From: an uncultured Poribacteria bacterium
Lineage (GTDB): Bacteria; Poribacteria; WGA-4E; PCPOR2b
Assembly: GCA_958296125.1 (NCBI GenBank)
Contig: OY282444.1
Location: 4,945,266 to 5,009,265 of the forward strand
Direction of reading: 5' to 3'
DNA length: 64,000 nucleotides
How positions within the stretch are numbered: position 1 is the first letter of the stretch; each line of letters begins with the position of its first letter. Both the position numbers and the translations under genes were made by a program. Shown in pieces: positions 8,778-17,631 of the stretch. The notes under the pieces were generated by a model, which made no database searches, was not told the origin of the DNA, and was given only the letters and a program-made list of their open reading frames with translations.

Positions 8778-9173
8778 TGAGCGGATGAACGGTTTCTGCA
8801 CTGATATTTTATAGAGGTAAAGACTTGTAATCATACCAATAAGGCGTATTTACGCCCTTCTCTATGCAAGAAGCAGCCATACTGTCTTAGGTGTTGCTTC
8901 AGTGAACGTAAGGTCATAATTGGATTTAAACCTGTTCATAGCCACTTAGCGCAGAAAGAGCAGCAAGATCTTCCTCCACATACTCTTTTAGTGCAGTTTC
9001 ATCGGAGTGATATAGTGTGCTTATGATTTGTCTTCCACAATGGCAATCTTCCCACCAGCTGAATCGCGCGACGCGGATTCAAAAATCTGCGCTATCTGCG
9101 TCATCTACTTAATCCGTGATTCAGATAATTTCCGCTTCATTCAGAAAATGACAAAGCGCAGACGGAACCCATA
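8778..9173. other. Gene-poor stretch with a possible gene remnant on the minus strand
   Basis: No intact gene is supported. On the minus strand from about 9034 down to the stop at 8926 there is a short open stretch rich in D/E, L and A, containing KEYVEEDLAALSAL, that reads like real protein but has no good start. Another short reading with GGKIAIVED ends near 9020. The stretch at about 9090-9125 (AATCCGTGATTCAGA) recurs near 14392-14406 and 53925-53940 as a dispersed repeat. Confidence 0.35.
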
Positions 9174-9773
9174 TCAACTGAGTACCCTTCGGATGGAACT
9201 CGTAATTTCGGAGAGAACTCCTATAGGTGCGTCGGTTGCATCAATCTCTTGAATCCGGTCTGGTGGGTAGTGGGATAGCGTCGGCGCGGTTTGTACCTCA
9301 TACTCGTCTAGCCGATGTCTAATCACCTTCTCATTGACATCATCGAACCGCTTTTCGCGCAGTGCCCGCCCCCTCATACGGTTCACAAGCACCTCCGGGT
9401 CATGGCATCGTAGATAGATAATTTGACGCACATCAATATAACAATCCATTGCCCATGCCTGTGGCAAGTTGCGTGGGATACCATCTAGAACTAAATAGTC
9501 CACCCCTGGTTGGAACCGCTTGTCCTGCACCAAATTATCGATATAATCACACCATAATTGAATTGCTATATCGTCCGGAACAAACTGTCCCTTACTGGAG
9601 TATTCTAGGAAAATCTTGCCGAGTTTGCTATTAAGGTCTAGGGAGCGAAGTACTTCTCCACAAGCGACATGCACAAACCCCGGAATCTGGTTAAGAATTT
9701 TGCCCTGGGTTCCCTTTCCCGTGCCAGGGGCACCAAAGATTAAAACTGTTCGGTATTTGGTTGCAGGTTGCAT
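9174..9773 (-). CDS. adk: Adenylate kinase (nucleoside monophosphate kinase)
   Basis: This 199-residue protein is an adenylate kinase-type P-loop kinase that transfers phosphate between ATP and AMP in the cytoplasm. The Walker A loop GAPGTGKGT is at residues 14-22. DGIPRN, the family DGFPR-type motif, lies near residues 97-102, and a short lid contains RMRGRALREKRFDD. The lid is the short form without the zinc-binding cysteines. It lies 30 bases downstream of the aldo/keto reductase gene on the same strand, so the two are probably cotranscribed. Specificity for AMP rather than another nucleotide is likely but not proven, and this need not be the genome's only adk. Confidence 0.82.
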   Translation of the reverse strand: MQPATKYRTVLIFGAPGTGKGTQGKILNQIPGFVHVACGEVLRSLDLNSKLGKIFLEYSSKGQFVPDDIAIQLWCDYIDNLVQDKRFQPGVDYLVLDGIPRNLPQAWAMDCYIDVRQIIYLRCHDPEVLVNRMRGRALREKRFDDVNEKVIRHRLDEYEVQTAPTLSHYPPDRIQEIDATDAPIGVLSEITSSIRRVLS

Positions 9774-9803
9774 CGGTGCGACTTTTTTCTCCTTCGTTTC
9801 AGA

Positions 9804-10799
9804 TTATCGATCGATTTGTTCCGTCCATTTGTTGGGGACCGTGTCGATTTCGTACTCGGCGAAGACGCGATCAATTTCCGCCTTCACATCGTCCGTCAGC
9901 TTCCAATCAACAGCACCCATGTTATCCTCTACTTCAGAAGCTCGCCGTGCGCCAACGAGCGAAACGCTGACCGCAGGGTTGGAAATCACCCAATTGAGTG
10001 CGAGATGTGGCAGCTTTTTGCCGAGCCCTTCTGCAATCGCTTTGAGTTGATTCACCGCTTGAATATTACGCTGGAAAATCCCTGGCAGAAACAGCTTTAG
10101 CGACATGTTGCTGCCCCCTCTACCTCGCCAATCATCTTCCTCAAATGTCGTTTCCTCGGTAAACGCTCCCGCCAACATCCCGTAGGCGAGCGATCCGTAG
10201 GTCATGACACCAATGCCGTTCTCTTGGGCATAAGGGAAGATCCATTTCGCCATGCGCCGATCAAACAAATTGCAGGCGTACTGTATCACATCAACGCGCC
10301 GTGTTTCCATGCAAGTCTTGATTTCGTCTATGGTAAAATTGGAGAGACCGACAAATCTCGCCTTCCCCTGCTGCACAATCTCCTCCAACGCCTCCATCGT
10401 TTCATCAAACGGGGTGCTACGGTCCGGCCAGTGAACTAGATACACATCGACATAATCGGTGTTAAGTGCTTTCAAACGACGGTCGATCGCAGCATGTGCC
10501 ATGGCGCGGCGGCTATCCCGTCCTTTCAGGCGGTCGTTTTTGTAGTTAATGCCGAACTTTGTGACAACGATAACATCTTTGCGTCGATTTCCCAGGGCCC
10601 GTGCCAACAGCTCTTCAGACCTACCCATGCCGTAGGCTTCGGCGGTATCAAAGCAATTGATACCGAGGTCCAGTGCGCGGTGAATCGCCGCAATGACCTC
10701 CGATTCCTCGATGGAACCGTAACCGCCGCCCATTTCCCAGCAACCGAACCCAATTGCTGAAACCTGCATCCCTGTCTGTCCAAATGCTTTATATTCCAT
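9804..10799 (-). CDS. Aldo/keto reductase
   Basis: This 331-residue protein is an NADPH-dependent aldo/keto reductase with a TIM-barrel fold. The catalytic tetrad is visible: Asp and Tyr in NCFDTAEAYGMG, Lys in VVTKFG and His in VYLVHWPDR. The C-terminal SLVGARRASEVEDNM segment matches the cofactor-binding end of the barrel. It is one of three aldo/keto reductases within 8 kb, but not a close copy of the others. The substrate is unknown; sugar-related aldehydes are plausible from the neighbouring isomerase and dehydrogenase genes. It appears to lead a two-gene unit with adk. Confidence 0.85.
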   Translation of the reverse strand: MEYKAFGQTGMQVSAIGFGCWEMGGGYGSIEESEVIAAIHRALDLGINCFDTAEAYGMGRSEELLARALGNRRKDVIVVTKFGINYKNDRLKGRDSRRAMAHAAIDRRLKALNTDYVDVYLVHWPDRSTPFDETMEALEEIVQQGKARFVGLSNFTIDEIKTCMETRRVDVIQYACNLFDRRMAKWIFPYAQENGIGVMTYGSLAYGMLAGAFTEETTFEEDDWRGRGGSNMSLKLFLPGIFQRNIQAVNQLKAIAEGLGKKLPHLALNWVISNPAVSVSLVGARRASEVEDNMGAVDWKLTDDVKAEIDRVFAEYEIDTVPNKWTEQIDR

Positions 10800-10897
10800 A
10801 ATTAACCTCCCCTGTTGCGGCTGCTATCCATTGTTTACCTCATCATTGTATTATGTTATTTCGCAATTGTCAAGGACAGAAAACGCCTAGAGCGCAC

Positions 10898-10926
10898 TTG
10901 ACATATCGCTGACGGTTTGATACACT
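10898..10926 (+). promoter_or_regulatory. Sigma70-like promoter upstream of the sialidase-like gene
   Basis: TTGACA at 10898-10903 is followed after 17 bases by TACACT at 10921-10926. The -35 box is perfect and the -10 box matches 4 of 6. Transcription would begin near 10933, inside the naive ORF that starts at 10931. This supports the downstream translation start at 11138. Confidence 0.5.
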
Positions 10927-10984
10927 GCCCATGGTGCTTATAATGCAAGTTGCCACCTATTGCTCCGCTGGGGCTATGTTGGTC

Positions 10985-11115
10985 TATTGGTTCAGGAGAG
11001 TTGGGTTTCACGCTTCGCGCCCAACCCAACCTACGACACTCAGAAGCACGCTCCGCGGTGGCGTAATTTGCACAACGGTTACGGCATACGGAGTATGCCT
11101 ACTACTATTTTTTGG
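10985..11115. repeat. Two dispersed palindromes in the 5' leader of the sialidase-like gene
   Basis: A GTTGGGTT/AACCCAAC hairpin at 11000-11030 ends in CAACCTACG, as in the MITE-like family. A second repeat, GGCATACGGAGTATGCCTAC, sits at about 11083-11105. Both lie between the promoter and the ribosome binding site, so they would be in the 5' leader of the mRNA. Confidence 0.6.
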
Positions 11116-11137
11116 AATAAGACAGGAGAAAAGCAGT

Positions 11138-12784
11138 ATGCCTACGATTGGTGTCCCTCTCGTTGGATTCATCTGTGGAGCGACCGACGACAAGGCGAAC
11201 CGTGCGCCCCCTCCAACCATTTTCGTTAAGAATGGAGCCCCCAAGAACATTCGGGAAATTGGGCTTGGCTGGGAGTTTGAAGCGGGGTACATCGAGATTT
11301 ATGACAAAAAATCCCTGCTTTACGCAGGCTGCGGGATCGGCCGCAACGACTTCCATCTCAGAGCCAAACTCTCCATCTGCAGCAAAGACGATAAACCGAA
11401 TTTTGTGGTCGGCACCAATAAAACTGGCATCAGCGGTTTTCGTCGTTTGACCTACGGTTTCTGGCCCCGGGAGGTTCTCGGTCATCAGCAGATGCCCATC
11501 TCTCCCGATTGGGTTACGCCCGGTGTGCCGTTTACCTTCGAGGTGATTCGTAAGGGGTTGAGGGTTGTAGTCATTGTTAATGAGACAGCGGTGAAACATT
11601 TCCTGTTTGGTGGCGAATTTGCGAAGGTCGGCTTCTGCTCCTACGAGGGGACCTTGCACATACACGATTTTTATGTTCGAGGAAAGACAATTCCGATAGA
11701 CTGGAATCGCACCCAACCGATTGCCATCTCCATTCCGACAATTGACGTATCTGATGAAGCACATCGACAGATTGTCGTGGACAAGCAGGCGGGGCAATAT
11801 CTCGGTCACCCGGACACGGCCCTGATGCCGGACAACAAAACGATGTTCTGCACCTATCCACTCGGACATGGAGGTCCATCCGCCCTACTAAAAAAGAGCA
11901 CGGACGGCGGCCTCACTTGGAGCAATCGCTTGCCTGTACCCGATAATTGGAAGACCGCGACAAACTGTCCATGCGTGCATTATCTCACCGGTCCGGACGG
12001 TATAAAACGCCTGATCGTTTTAGAGGGCAACGGCGATATGCGACAGTCAATTTCGGTCGATAACGGTGAGACGTGGACACCGTTTGAGCCCAACGGGTTA
12101 CATTGCATCGTTGTTCCGAACCGGGTCATACCGCTCTCGGACGGGCGATATACGGCGATATATGTCGACCACGGCACCAGAGCTCCCGGCGATCACGTCA
12201 TCATGCAAAGTATCACCAACGACGGTGGGTTGACATGGGAGAAACAGCAGTTGATCGCCCAGCACGAAGACGCGCTACCGGACGAACCGGGTGTCATCCG
12301 ATCGCCGGACGGGACGCAGATCGCGGCGGTGATGCGCGAGCAGTCGCGGGCTTACAACGCGATGGTCATTACCAGCGACGACGAAGGTCAGACATGGTCG
12401 GAATGCAGGGAAGCGGCTGCCGGTGTCACCGGAGACCGGCACAACCTCGCTTATGCTCCCGATGGTCGGTTGGTCACTGTTTTCCGCGACACCGCGCTGG
12501 CTAGCCCGACGAAATTCAATTTTGTCGCATGGGTCGGCACTTACGATGATCTCGTCAATGGACGAGAGGGGGAATACCGTGTGCTGCTGCTGCGGCATCA
12601 GGGCAATTTTCCGCCGGACAAGTACGGGGACTGCGGCTATGCCGGCTTGGAGGTCCTGCCGGACGGTACATTTGTCGCCACCACCTACCTCATCCACAAA
12701 CCGAGTGAGGAACACTCTGTCGTCAGCGTGCGATTCAATCTGACGGAGTTGGATGCGCGCGTGGCGAAGGAGAAAGGGGAGTAG
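11138..12784 (+). CDS. Sialidase-like protein with Asp-box (BNR) repeats
   Basis: This 548-residue protein contains at least four Asp-box motifs (SxDxGxTW type): STDGGLTW, SVDNGETW, TNDGGLTW and SDDEGQTW, spaced through the second half. This indicates a sialidase-type six-bladed propeller. An N-terminal region of about 200 residues is likely a separate beta-rich domain. The family includes exo-alpha-sialidases and other glycosidases acting on glycans; the catalytic arginine triad cannot be confirmed by eye. I set the start at ATG 11138 because AGGAG (11124-11128) precedes it and the region upstream consists of repeats. There is no signal peptide at this start, so the product may be cytoplasmic. 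Confidence 0.78.
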   Translation: MPTIGVPLVGFICGATDDKANRAPPPTIFVKNGAPKNIREIGLGWEFEAGYIEIYDKKSLLYAGCGIGRNDFHLRAKLSICSKDDKPNFVVGTNKTGISGFRRLTYGFWPREVLGHQQMPISPDWVTPGVPFTFEVIRKGLRVVVIVNETAVKHFLFGGEFAKVGFCSYEGTLHIHDFYVRGKTIPIDWNRTQPIAISIPTIDVSDEAHRQIVVDKQAGQYLGHPDTALMPDNKTMFCTYPLGHGGPSALLKKSTDGGLTWSNRLPVPDNWKTATNCPCVHYLTGPDGIKRLIVLEGNGDMRQSISVDNGETWTPFEPNGLHCIVVPNRVIPLSDGRYTAIYVDHGTRAPGDHVIMQSITNDGGLTWEKQQLIAQHEDALPDEPGVIRSPDGTQIAAVMREQSRAYNAMVITSDDEGQTWSECREAAAGVTGDRHNLAYAPDGRLVTVFRDTALASPTKFNFVAWVGTYDDLVNGREGEYRVLLLRHQGNFPPDKYGDCGYAGLEVLPDGTFVATTYLIHKPSEEHSVVSVRFNLTELDARVAKEKGE

Positions 12785-12796
12785 GGTACGCAGCCT

Positions 12797-12904
12797 ATAG
12801 GTTAGGTTTCACTCGCATTTCGGGAATTTCAAGCGGCATGAAACCTCAAAAGCCTCTCTTTTGCGTGTGATTTTTCATAGGTTTCCGTTCAATCCAGCCT
12901 ACGC
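12797..12904. repeat. Degenerate copy of the MITE-like repeat
   Basis: The block begins with TAGGTTAGGTTTCA and ends with CCGTTCAATCCAGCCTACG, diverged versions of the two ends seen at 6763-6995. It is about 108 bp long and lies between two genes that converge here. Confidence 0.5.
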
Positions 12905-12966
12905 TCTGTTGGACGATTTCTTAACGTGAGCCTAAGTGGAATCGGTCAGGCTTATTCCTGTATATC

Positions 12967-13956
12967 CTACCGATGAACGCCTTTTTCCCAATGCCGGACC
13001 AGCGGAGCAAGATCGCTCCAGAAGGCTTCTGGAATCTCTAACTCGGCGGCTTTCACATTTGCTACGGCTTCGTCAGGGGTTCGCGCCCCCGGAATTGCCG
13101 TTGTCACCTGTGGGTGGCGGGTGCACCACTGCAACGCTGCGGCGAGGAGGGGAATCTCGTAGGCTTGGCAGAGTCGTTGGATCTTGGCGACATGATCGAG
13201 ACATGCTTGACTGAAGGATCGCCGTCCGTAATCTCTCCCCGGTATGGGCCCTGTCGCTAGTAATCCTACCTCAAGCGGTGTGGCACACGAGATCCCGATG
13301 TTATGTTTTTCAGCGGCGGGCAAGATGCGTTTAGCGGCTTCTTGGTTCAGTAGACTCCACGCATCAGGGACCACCGCCGCGTCAAATTCGCCCGTCTCGA
13401 TATAGGGCGTGTTGGTCAGCGGATTGTTGGAAGCCGAGCCGATAAAGCGGACAACCCCTTCGTTCTGGAGTTTCCGCAACGCCCCTAACGCGCCATTTTT
13501 ACTCATAACCTCTTTCATCGGCACATCCATCGCATCGTGGATATAGACGATATCAAGCTGTTCGAGTCCAAGCCGTTCAAGGCTAGCCTCCACGCTGCGT
13601 AAGATACCGTCAAAGGAGTGGTCTTGCCCCTCCCGGAGGTTGCCCGCTTTGGTGACAACGGTGCACTTGGAGGCAAGGTCTGGGCGGTTTCTGAGAGCGT
13701 TGCCGATAATCTTCTCACAGACTGTATCTCCATAGAGTGGGGCAGTGTCGATCAGCGTACAGCCAGCCTCAATAGCGGCTTCAACCGTCTGTGCGCCCAT
13801 CTCTTCGTCTAATCCCCGTGCGGCTTCAACCGCCTGTGCGTCCATCTCCTCGTTTAATGCCCATGGTGGCTCCGATGGCCGGCTGCCGATATATATGGTT
13901 CCAAGTCCAATGATAGTGACCTCAAGTCCTGTGCGCCCCAGAATTTTGGCTTTCAT
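12967..13956 (-). CDS. Aldo/keto reductase with a 15-residue tandem duplication
   Basis: This 329-residue aldo/keto reductase has the catalytic Asp and Tyr in DTAPLYGD, Lys in VVTKAG and His in VYIHDAMD. Its N-terminal part holds a 45-base in-frame tandem duplication (13775-13819 and 13820-13864), giving two copies of a 15-residue unit built around EEMxAQxVEAA. The duplication lies just before the DTAPLYG motif, in the segment between the first strand and helix, so it would lengthen that helix. Whether activity survives is unknown. The closest relatives by pattern are D-threo-aldose dehydrogenase-like reductases. It is a separate transcription unit from the two minus-strand genes at 14403-16267. 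Confidence 0.85.
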   Translation of the reverse strand: MKAKILGRTGLEVTIIGLGTIYIGSRPSEPPWALNEEMDAQAVEAARGLDEEMGAQTVEAAIEAGCTLIDTAPLYGDTVCEKIIGNALRNRPDLASKCTVVTKAGNLREGQDHSFDGILRSVEASLERLGLEQLDIVYIHDAMDVPMKEVMSKNGALGALRKLQNEGVVRFIGSASNNPLTNTPYIETGEFDAAVVPDAWSLLNQEAAKRILPAAEKHNIGISCATPLEVGLLATGPIPGRDYGRRSFSQACLDHVAKIQRLCQAYEIPLLAAALQWCTRHPQVTTAIPGARTPDEAVANVKAAELEIPEAFWSDLAPLVRHWEKGVHR

Positions 13957-14041
13957 CGTGACCTCCTGTGAGATCTAAATGTTTTCGCTCATATAAGGAA
14001 TTAGTGTAACAGTATCCACAGGGGCTTGCCTCCCAATTTAT

Positions 14042-14140
14042 CAGGGGGTAACTCTCTCTCTGCTTGCGGAGGAAGAGTTACTCCTGCTTTCGGGGGGAGA
14101 GTTACCCCCTGCTTGCGGGGGGATTAAGGGGGGTACGAAA
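14042..14140. repeat. G/C-rich degenerate repeats with a 15-bp inverted repeat
   Basis: CAGGGGGTAACTCTC at 14042-14056 is the exact reverse complement of 14097-14111. Between and after them are degenerate units of about 25 bases with the pattern GAGTTACCCCCTGCTTGCGG. The tail GGGGGGATTAAGGGGG is matched in reverse complement inside the coding sequence at about 62779-62797. Confidence 0.6.
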
Positions 14141-14199
14141 GATCCCCTCACTTCATGCTTTACACTTTCTTTTGACATGAGCCAAATTTTTTATATTCA

Positions 14200-14402
14200 T
14201 CTCCCGACATCGAAATGTCGATTTTGGAAAATCGATCCACAGAAGCCCCTACTCCCTTGGATTTCACTCCACCTATCTATAAGAAAGTGTTGTTGAAAGA
14301 CGGAACCTCTATTGTCGTTGATAGGTATTCGCTTTTGGCCGTTCAACCTAACCTACATACACTACTATCCGTGTCCTCTGCTTCATCTCTTTAATCCGTG
14401 AT
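14200..14402. repeat. Intergenic mosaic of dispersed repeats
   Basis: The stretch holds a TCGATTTTGGAAAATCGA palindrome (about 14218-14235) also seen near 24190 and 27740. It also holds a fragment of the 6763-6995 element in inverted orientation (about 14272-14356, ending in CCGTTCAACCTAACCTAC) and an AATCCGTGATTCAGACAA repeat (about 14392-14410). No gene is seen. Confidence 0.55.
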
Positions 14403-15245
14403 TCAGACAATTTGTGCGAGTTCGTCTAGGTAATGCCGGGCGCGGTTAATCTCATCGGTTACGTCCGCTATCGAATCCAGAATCGGGATCCCTCGTGGAA
14501 CGGGATGCATGAAGATTTCCGTCCAGCCAGAGTAGTTAATTTTTTTCAAGGCAGATAGAATCGGTGTGAAATCCAAGGTGCCCCGTCCCGGCATCTGCAT
14601 CAATTCCTGTTCCTTGGGTAATTTTTTGTGGCAGCCCATGCCGTGCTGCCACGCATAGAATAGGGCTAATCCCGGTCCCAAATCCTCAATCAGCTGCGCC
14701 ACCAATTGGGCATCGTCTGGCAGGTGGTAGGGTGCTAAGGCGATGCCGAGATGCGGTGAATCGGTGAATTCAATCAACCATTTCATCGAGTCCGGCGTTT
14801 CGATCAGCGCGCTGCCGTGGTTCTCAATACCGATGGTGATGCCATGTTTCTCGGCGGCGGCAATGTGCGGCTTCAGTGTTTCGGCAAAATCAGCGACTGC
14901 TGCACGCAACTCCTCGCCCGCTAAATCCTTGGCCCCCTTGCTGCCAGACACGATGAGGGAAGCCCCAAATTCTTGAGCAAACGCCATCTCTTCCGCTAGG
15001 CCGAGGGGCCCCAGATCGAAACGGGTCGATATCCCCAAACCTGTCCCGTGGATCGCGAGTAGCTCCGCAAAAGCCGCATTCCCCATGGATGTGACCTGTT
15101 CCCTCTGGTTGCCATGGATCCGAGGCCAGATATCGATATGCTCACTCCCGATCTGCTTCACTTCGGGGACGATCTCAGCCAATGGTAGCGTGCCGTACAT
15201 GCACGAAGCGAGAATATAGTTTAGTTTAAACTGCCTTTCATTCAT
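14403..15245 (-). CDS. Sugar phosphate isomerase/epimerase-like TIM barrel
   Basis: This 280-residue protein belongs to the xylose isomerase-like TIM-barrel superfamily (AP endonuclease 2 fold). Likely metal ligands are the Glu in ITIGIENHG, residues in IALAPYHLPDD, the His of YAWQHGMG and the Glu in GWTEIFMHP. GRGTLDFTPIL is typical of family members acting on sugars or inositols. Its first four bases overlap the end of the upstream dehydrogenase gene (ATGA overlap), so the pair is translationally coupled and probably acts on one sugar or cyclitol. The substrate cannot be named. Confidence 0.82.
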   Translation of the reverse strand: MNERQFKLNYILASCMYGTLPLAEIVPEVKQIGSEHIDIWPRIHGNQREQVTSMGNAAFAELLAIHGTGLGISTRFDLGPLGLAEEMAFAQEFGASLIVSGSKGAKDLAGEELRAAVADFAETLKPHIAAAEKHGITIGIENHGSALIETPDSMKWLIEFTDSPHLGIALAPYHLPDDAQLVAQLIEDLGPGLALFYAWQHGMGCHKKLPKEQELMQMPGRGTLDFTPILSALKKINYSGWTEIFMHPVPRGIPILDSIADVTDEINRARHYLDELAQIV

Positions 15246-16267
15246 AAGGTGTCTACCTCCACAGATTCTCCGCTTCTACCGGACTGATATGCTGCCAAGA
15301 CGATAGCCAACACATGGTGTCCTTCGGCAGCAGAGACTGGAACTTCCCCATCGTTTTCTATCGCTTCAACGAAGCGTCGCACCGCCACTGGTAAGCCAAG
15401 CTCGTCCGGTCCCTCCGCGTCCACCGGTGGATGTGTCCATTCCCCGGTCTTCTTGCGCCACATCGACACCGGCTCCTCACCCTCGCCAAAGCGAATCTGA
15501 CCCTCGGTGCCTAGAATCTCATTCACACTTGTTCCCCCTGCCAAAGCCGACCAACCGGCCTGTAGCGAGGTAGTTGATCCATTGGCGTGTTCAATCAAAA
15601 CCAGTGCCGTGTCTTCCACCTCAATATCCTGCACATAGCGACCGATCCGCGCGTAGACACGAACCGCCGGTGAACCGATGTAGTTAAGCGCGGTGTAGAC
15701 TTGGTGATAGCCGTTATCTATCAGGGGTCCACCGCCCCCGGCTTTGGCCTGAGTGCGCCACTGCTGAGAGACACCTCTGCCCACCACATGGGATCGGCCG
15801 AGACCCTCAGATCGCACCAGGAATACGGTGCCGATCGCGCCTGCCCGTATCTGCTCCATTGTCGCCCGGTGCACCGCTGAAAAGAGCTGATTATGCCCGA
15901 CCGTTATCTTGCGCCCAGTGCGCTCTGACGCAGCGATCATCCTGTCTACCTCTTCCAAACGGGTGGCGATGGGTTTTTCGAGGAATACGTGGGCACCCGC
16001 CTCCATCGCGGCGATAGCTTGGGGCTCGTGCAGATGGTGAGGGGTGCAGATATGGACCAAGTCCAGTTCTTCTTGGGCAAGCAGCTGTTCCCAATCGGTA
16101 TAAAGGTGTTCAGACGCAACCCCAAGTTTTCCCCCCATCAATTCAAGACGTTCTGGGGCGAGATCCGCCAACGCTGCAACCGTCACGCAATCGTTCAAAC
16201 TTGCCAGCACAGGTCCGTGCCGCCGCTCGGTGATTCCGCCACAACCGATGATTCCTGCTCTTAACAT
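15242..16267 (-). CDS. Gfo/Idh/MocA family oxidoreductase
   Basis: This 341-residue NAD(P)-dependent dehydrogenase has an N-terminal Rossmann motif (GIIGCGGITERRHGP), the hallmark EKPIA motif in VFLEKPIATRLEE near residue 97, and a middle segment with DNGYHQVYTALNYIG that carries the active-site Asp and His of the family. Members oxidise sugar or inositol hydroxyls. It heads a two-gene minus-strand operon, overlapping the TIM-barrel gene by four bases. ATG 16267 is the natural start, with AATTGAGGAGGATAATTC just upstream on the minus strand providing a strong ribosome binding site. Confidence 0.88.
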   Translation of the reverse strand: MLRAGIIGCGGITERRHGPVLASLNDCVTVAALADLAPERLELMGGKLGVASEHLYTDWEQLLAQEELDLVHICTPHHLHEPQAIAAMEAGAHVFLEKPIATRLEEVDRMIAASERTGRKITVGHNQLFSAVHRATMEQIRAGAIGTVFLVRSEGLGRSHVVGRGVSQQWRTQAKAGGGGPLIDNGYHQVYTALNYIGSPAVRVYARIGRYVQDIEVEDTALVLIEHANGSTTSLQAGWSALAGGTSVNEILGTEGQIRFGEGEEPVSMWRKKTGEWTHPPVDAEGPDELGLPVAVRRFVEAIENDGEVPVSAAEGHHVLAIVLAAYQSGRSGESVEVDTL

Positions 16268-16600
16268 GAATTATCCTCCTCAATTCCATTATAACTAACC
16301 CCACCCGGCACTGTCAATCATCTTTATTAGTTCATAGGATGGATTCCGCTACACCTTTGATTTTTTAAATTCCTCATTTTCCACGCCAAAACTAGCTCTT
16401 GAAATTCTACCGCCTGAAAGTTATAATTTTATCCAACTTGAAAATTCTTAAAATACTGGATTTTACAGATCGCTCCATAATTCCTGCGCTGCCTGCACCT
16501 ATGCGGCTGAGTAAAAATTTCCAGTCATACACAATTTTTAGTCCCCATCCAATTTTGTAAAAATTAGCCTAATACTTCCGAACAATACAGGAGGAGATGA
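16268..16600. other. Divergent intergenic region
   Basis: This AT-rich stretch separates the minus-strand dehydrogenase operon from the plus-strand aldo/keto reductase, and must carry promoters for both. I see no convincing -35/-10 pair. AGGAGG at about 16590-16595 is the ribosome binding site of the next gene. Confidence 0.5.
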
Positions 16601-17551
16601 ATGAAATATGTGGAACTTGGCACAACCGGACAAGAGGTTTCTCTTGTCGCTTTGGGGTGCATGAGCCTGACCCCTAGCGCGAGGGAACGCAGCATCGCAA
16701 CTGTCCATCGCGCTTATGAACTTGGAATCACCCTATATGACACCGCTGACATCTACGGCAATGGCGAATCCGAAAGGATACTTGGAGAAGCCCTCTGTGA
16801 GGGGAATATCCCACGGGAAAAGGTGATTATCGCCTCCAAATGCGCCGCCTTACAGTATGAGAATGTGTATACGTGGAATCTGTCCGCCGCGTATATCAAG
16901 GAGTGCTGTGAAGGGTCGCTCAAGCGTTTGGGTATGGAGTATATAGACCTCTACCAACCGCACCGTATTGACTATCTCACACATCCGGAAGAAACCGCCC
17001 GCGCACTGGAAGACCTCAAGGCAGAAGGGAAGATTCGGCATGTCGGCGTGAGCAACTATTCGCCAGATGAGATCCGCGCCATCTCCGCTTATACCCCCGT
17101 GGAGGCATTGCAAACGCTATTTCACCTGTTAATCCAAGAACCGCTGGAAACCGGTTTAGCTGCTGTCTGTTTGGAAAAGAAGATGAACCTCCTCTGCTAC
17201 AGTCCGCTTGCCGGTGGGCTTCTCACCGGGAATAAACCGCTGCCGCACACCTTCGATCAGGGGTTCGGCGATTGGCAGGAGCAGCGGGAACAGGGGGTGG
17301 TCGCACAGGTGAGGATAGTTGCTGAACGATATGGCGTAACGCCGGGGCAGATCTCGCTCGCGTGGTTGATGGCACTTCCCGGCGGGGTTATCCCACTTGT
17401 GGGCACAGGCAACCCCGACCACATTGAGGAGGGCGCGAGGGCTGCTGACATTACGCTGGCTCGCGATGATTGGTATGAACTGACCATTATTGGGCGGGGG
17501 CGGCGGATGCGGTGGCGAGGAAGACCTTATGTTTATCTGAAGGATCGGTAG
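16601..17551 (+). CDS. Aldo/keto reductase
   Basis: This 316-residue aldo/keto reductase shows the catalytic Asp and Tyr in LYDTADIYGNGE, Lys in IIASKCA and His in YQPHRID. The early GCMSLTP segment and the ending VGTGNPDHIEEGARA fit the YajO/PdxI-like or general stress branch. The start at ATG 16601 follows AGGAGG directly upstream. An arginine- and glycine-rich tail (RGRRMRWRGRPYVY) ends the protein. It is the third member of this superfamily in 8 kb, and sequence differences argue against recent duplication. Confidence 0.86.
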   Translation: MKYVELGTTGQEVSLVALGCMSLTPSARERSIATVHRAYELGITLYDTADIYGNGESERILGEALCEGNIPREKVIIASKCAALQYENVYTWNLSAAYIKECCEGSLKRLGMEYIDLYQPHRIDYLTHPEETARALEDLKAEGKIRHVGVSNYSPDEIRAISAYTPVEALQTLFHLLIQEPLETGLAAVCLEKKMNLLCYSPLAGGLLTGNKPLPHTFDQGFGDWQEQREQGVVAQVRIVAERYGVTPGQISLAWLMALPGGVIPLVGTGNPDHIEEGARAADITLARDDWYELTIIGRGRRMRWRGRPYVYLKDR

Positions 17552-17631
17552 TATCGGTTCACTAGTCCATTGGTTCATTGAATTGGTGAGCCTTATACAT
17601 TGCGCTTCTCACGTTTGAAAGGAGAAACACT

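Noticed and set aside
9028-9252. 74-residue plus-strand ORF overlapping the adk 3' end
   Set aside because: Built from a dispersed repeat and antisense to adk, with no ribosome binding site.
10931-11137. N-terminal extension of the sialidase-like protein with hydrophobic stretches
   Set aside because: It is the translation of promoter and dispersed repeats; a ribosome binding site precedes ATG 11138.
14042-14140. Possible CRISPR array
   Set aside because: Units are degenerate, adjacent without regular spacers, and no cas genes are nearby.
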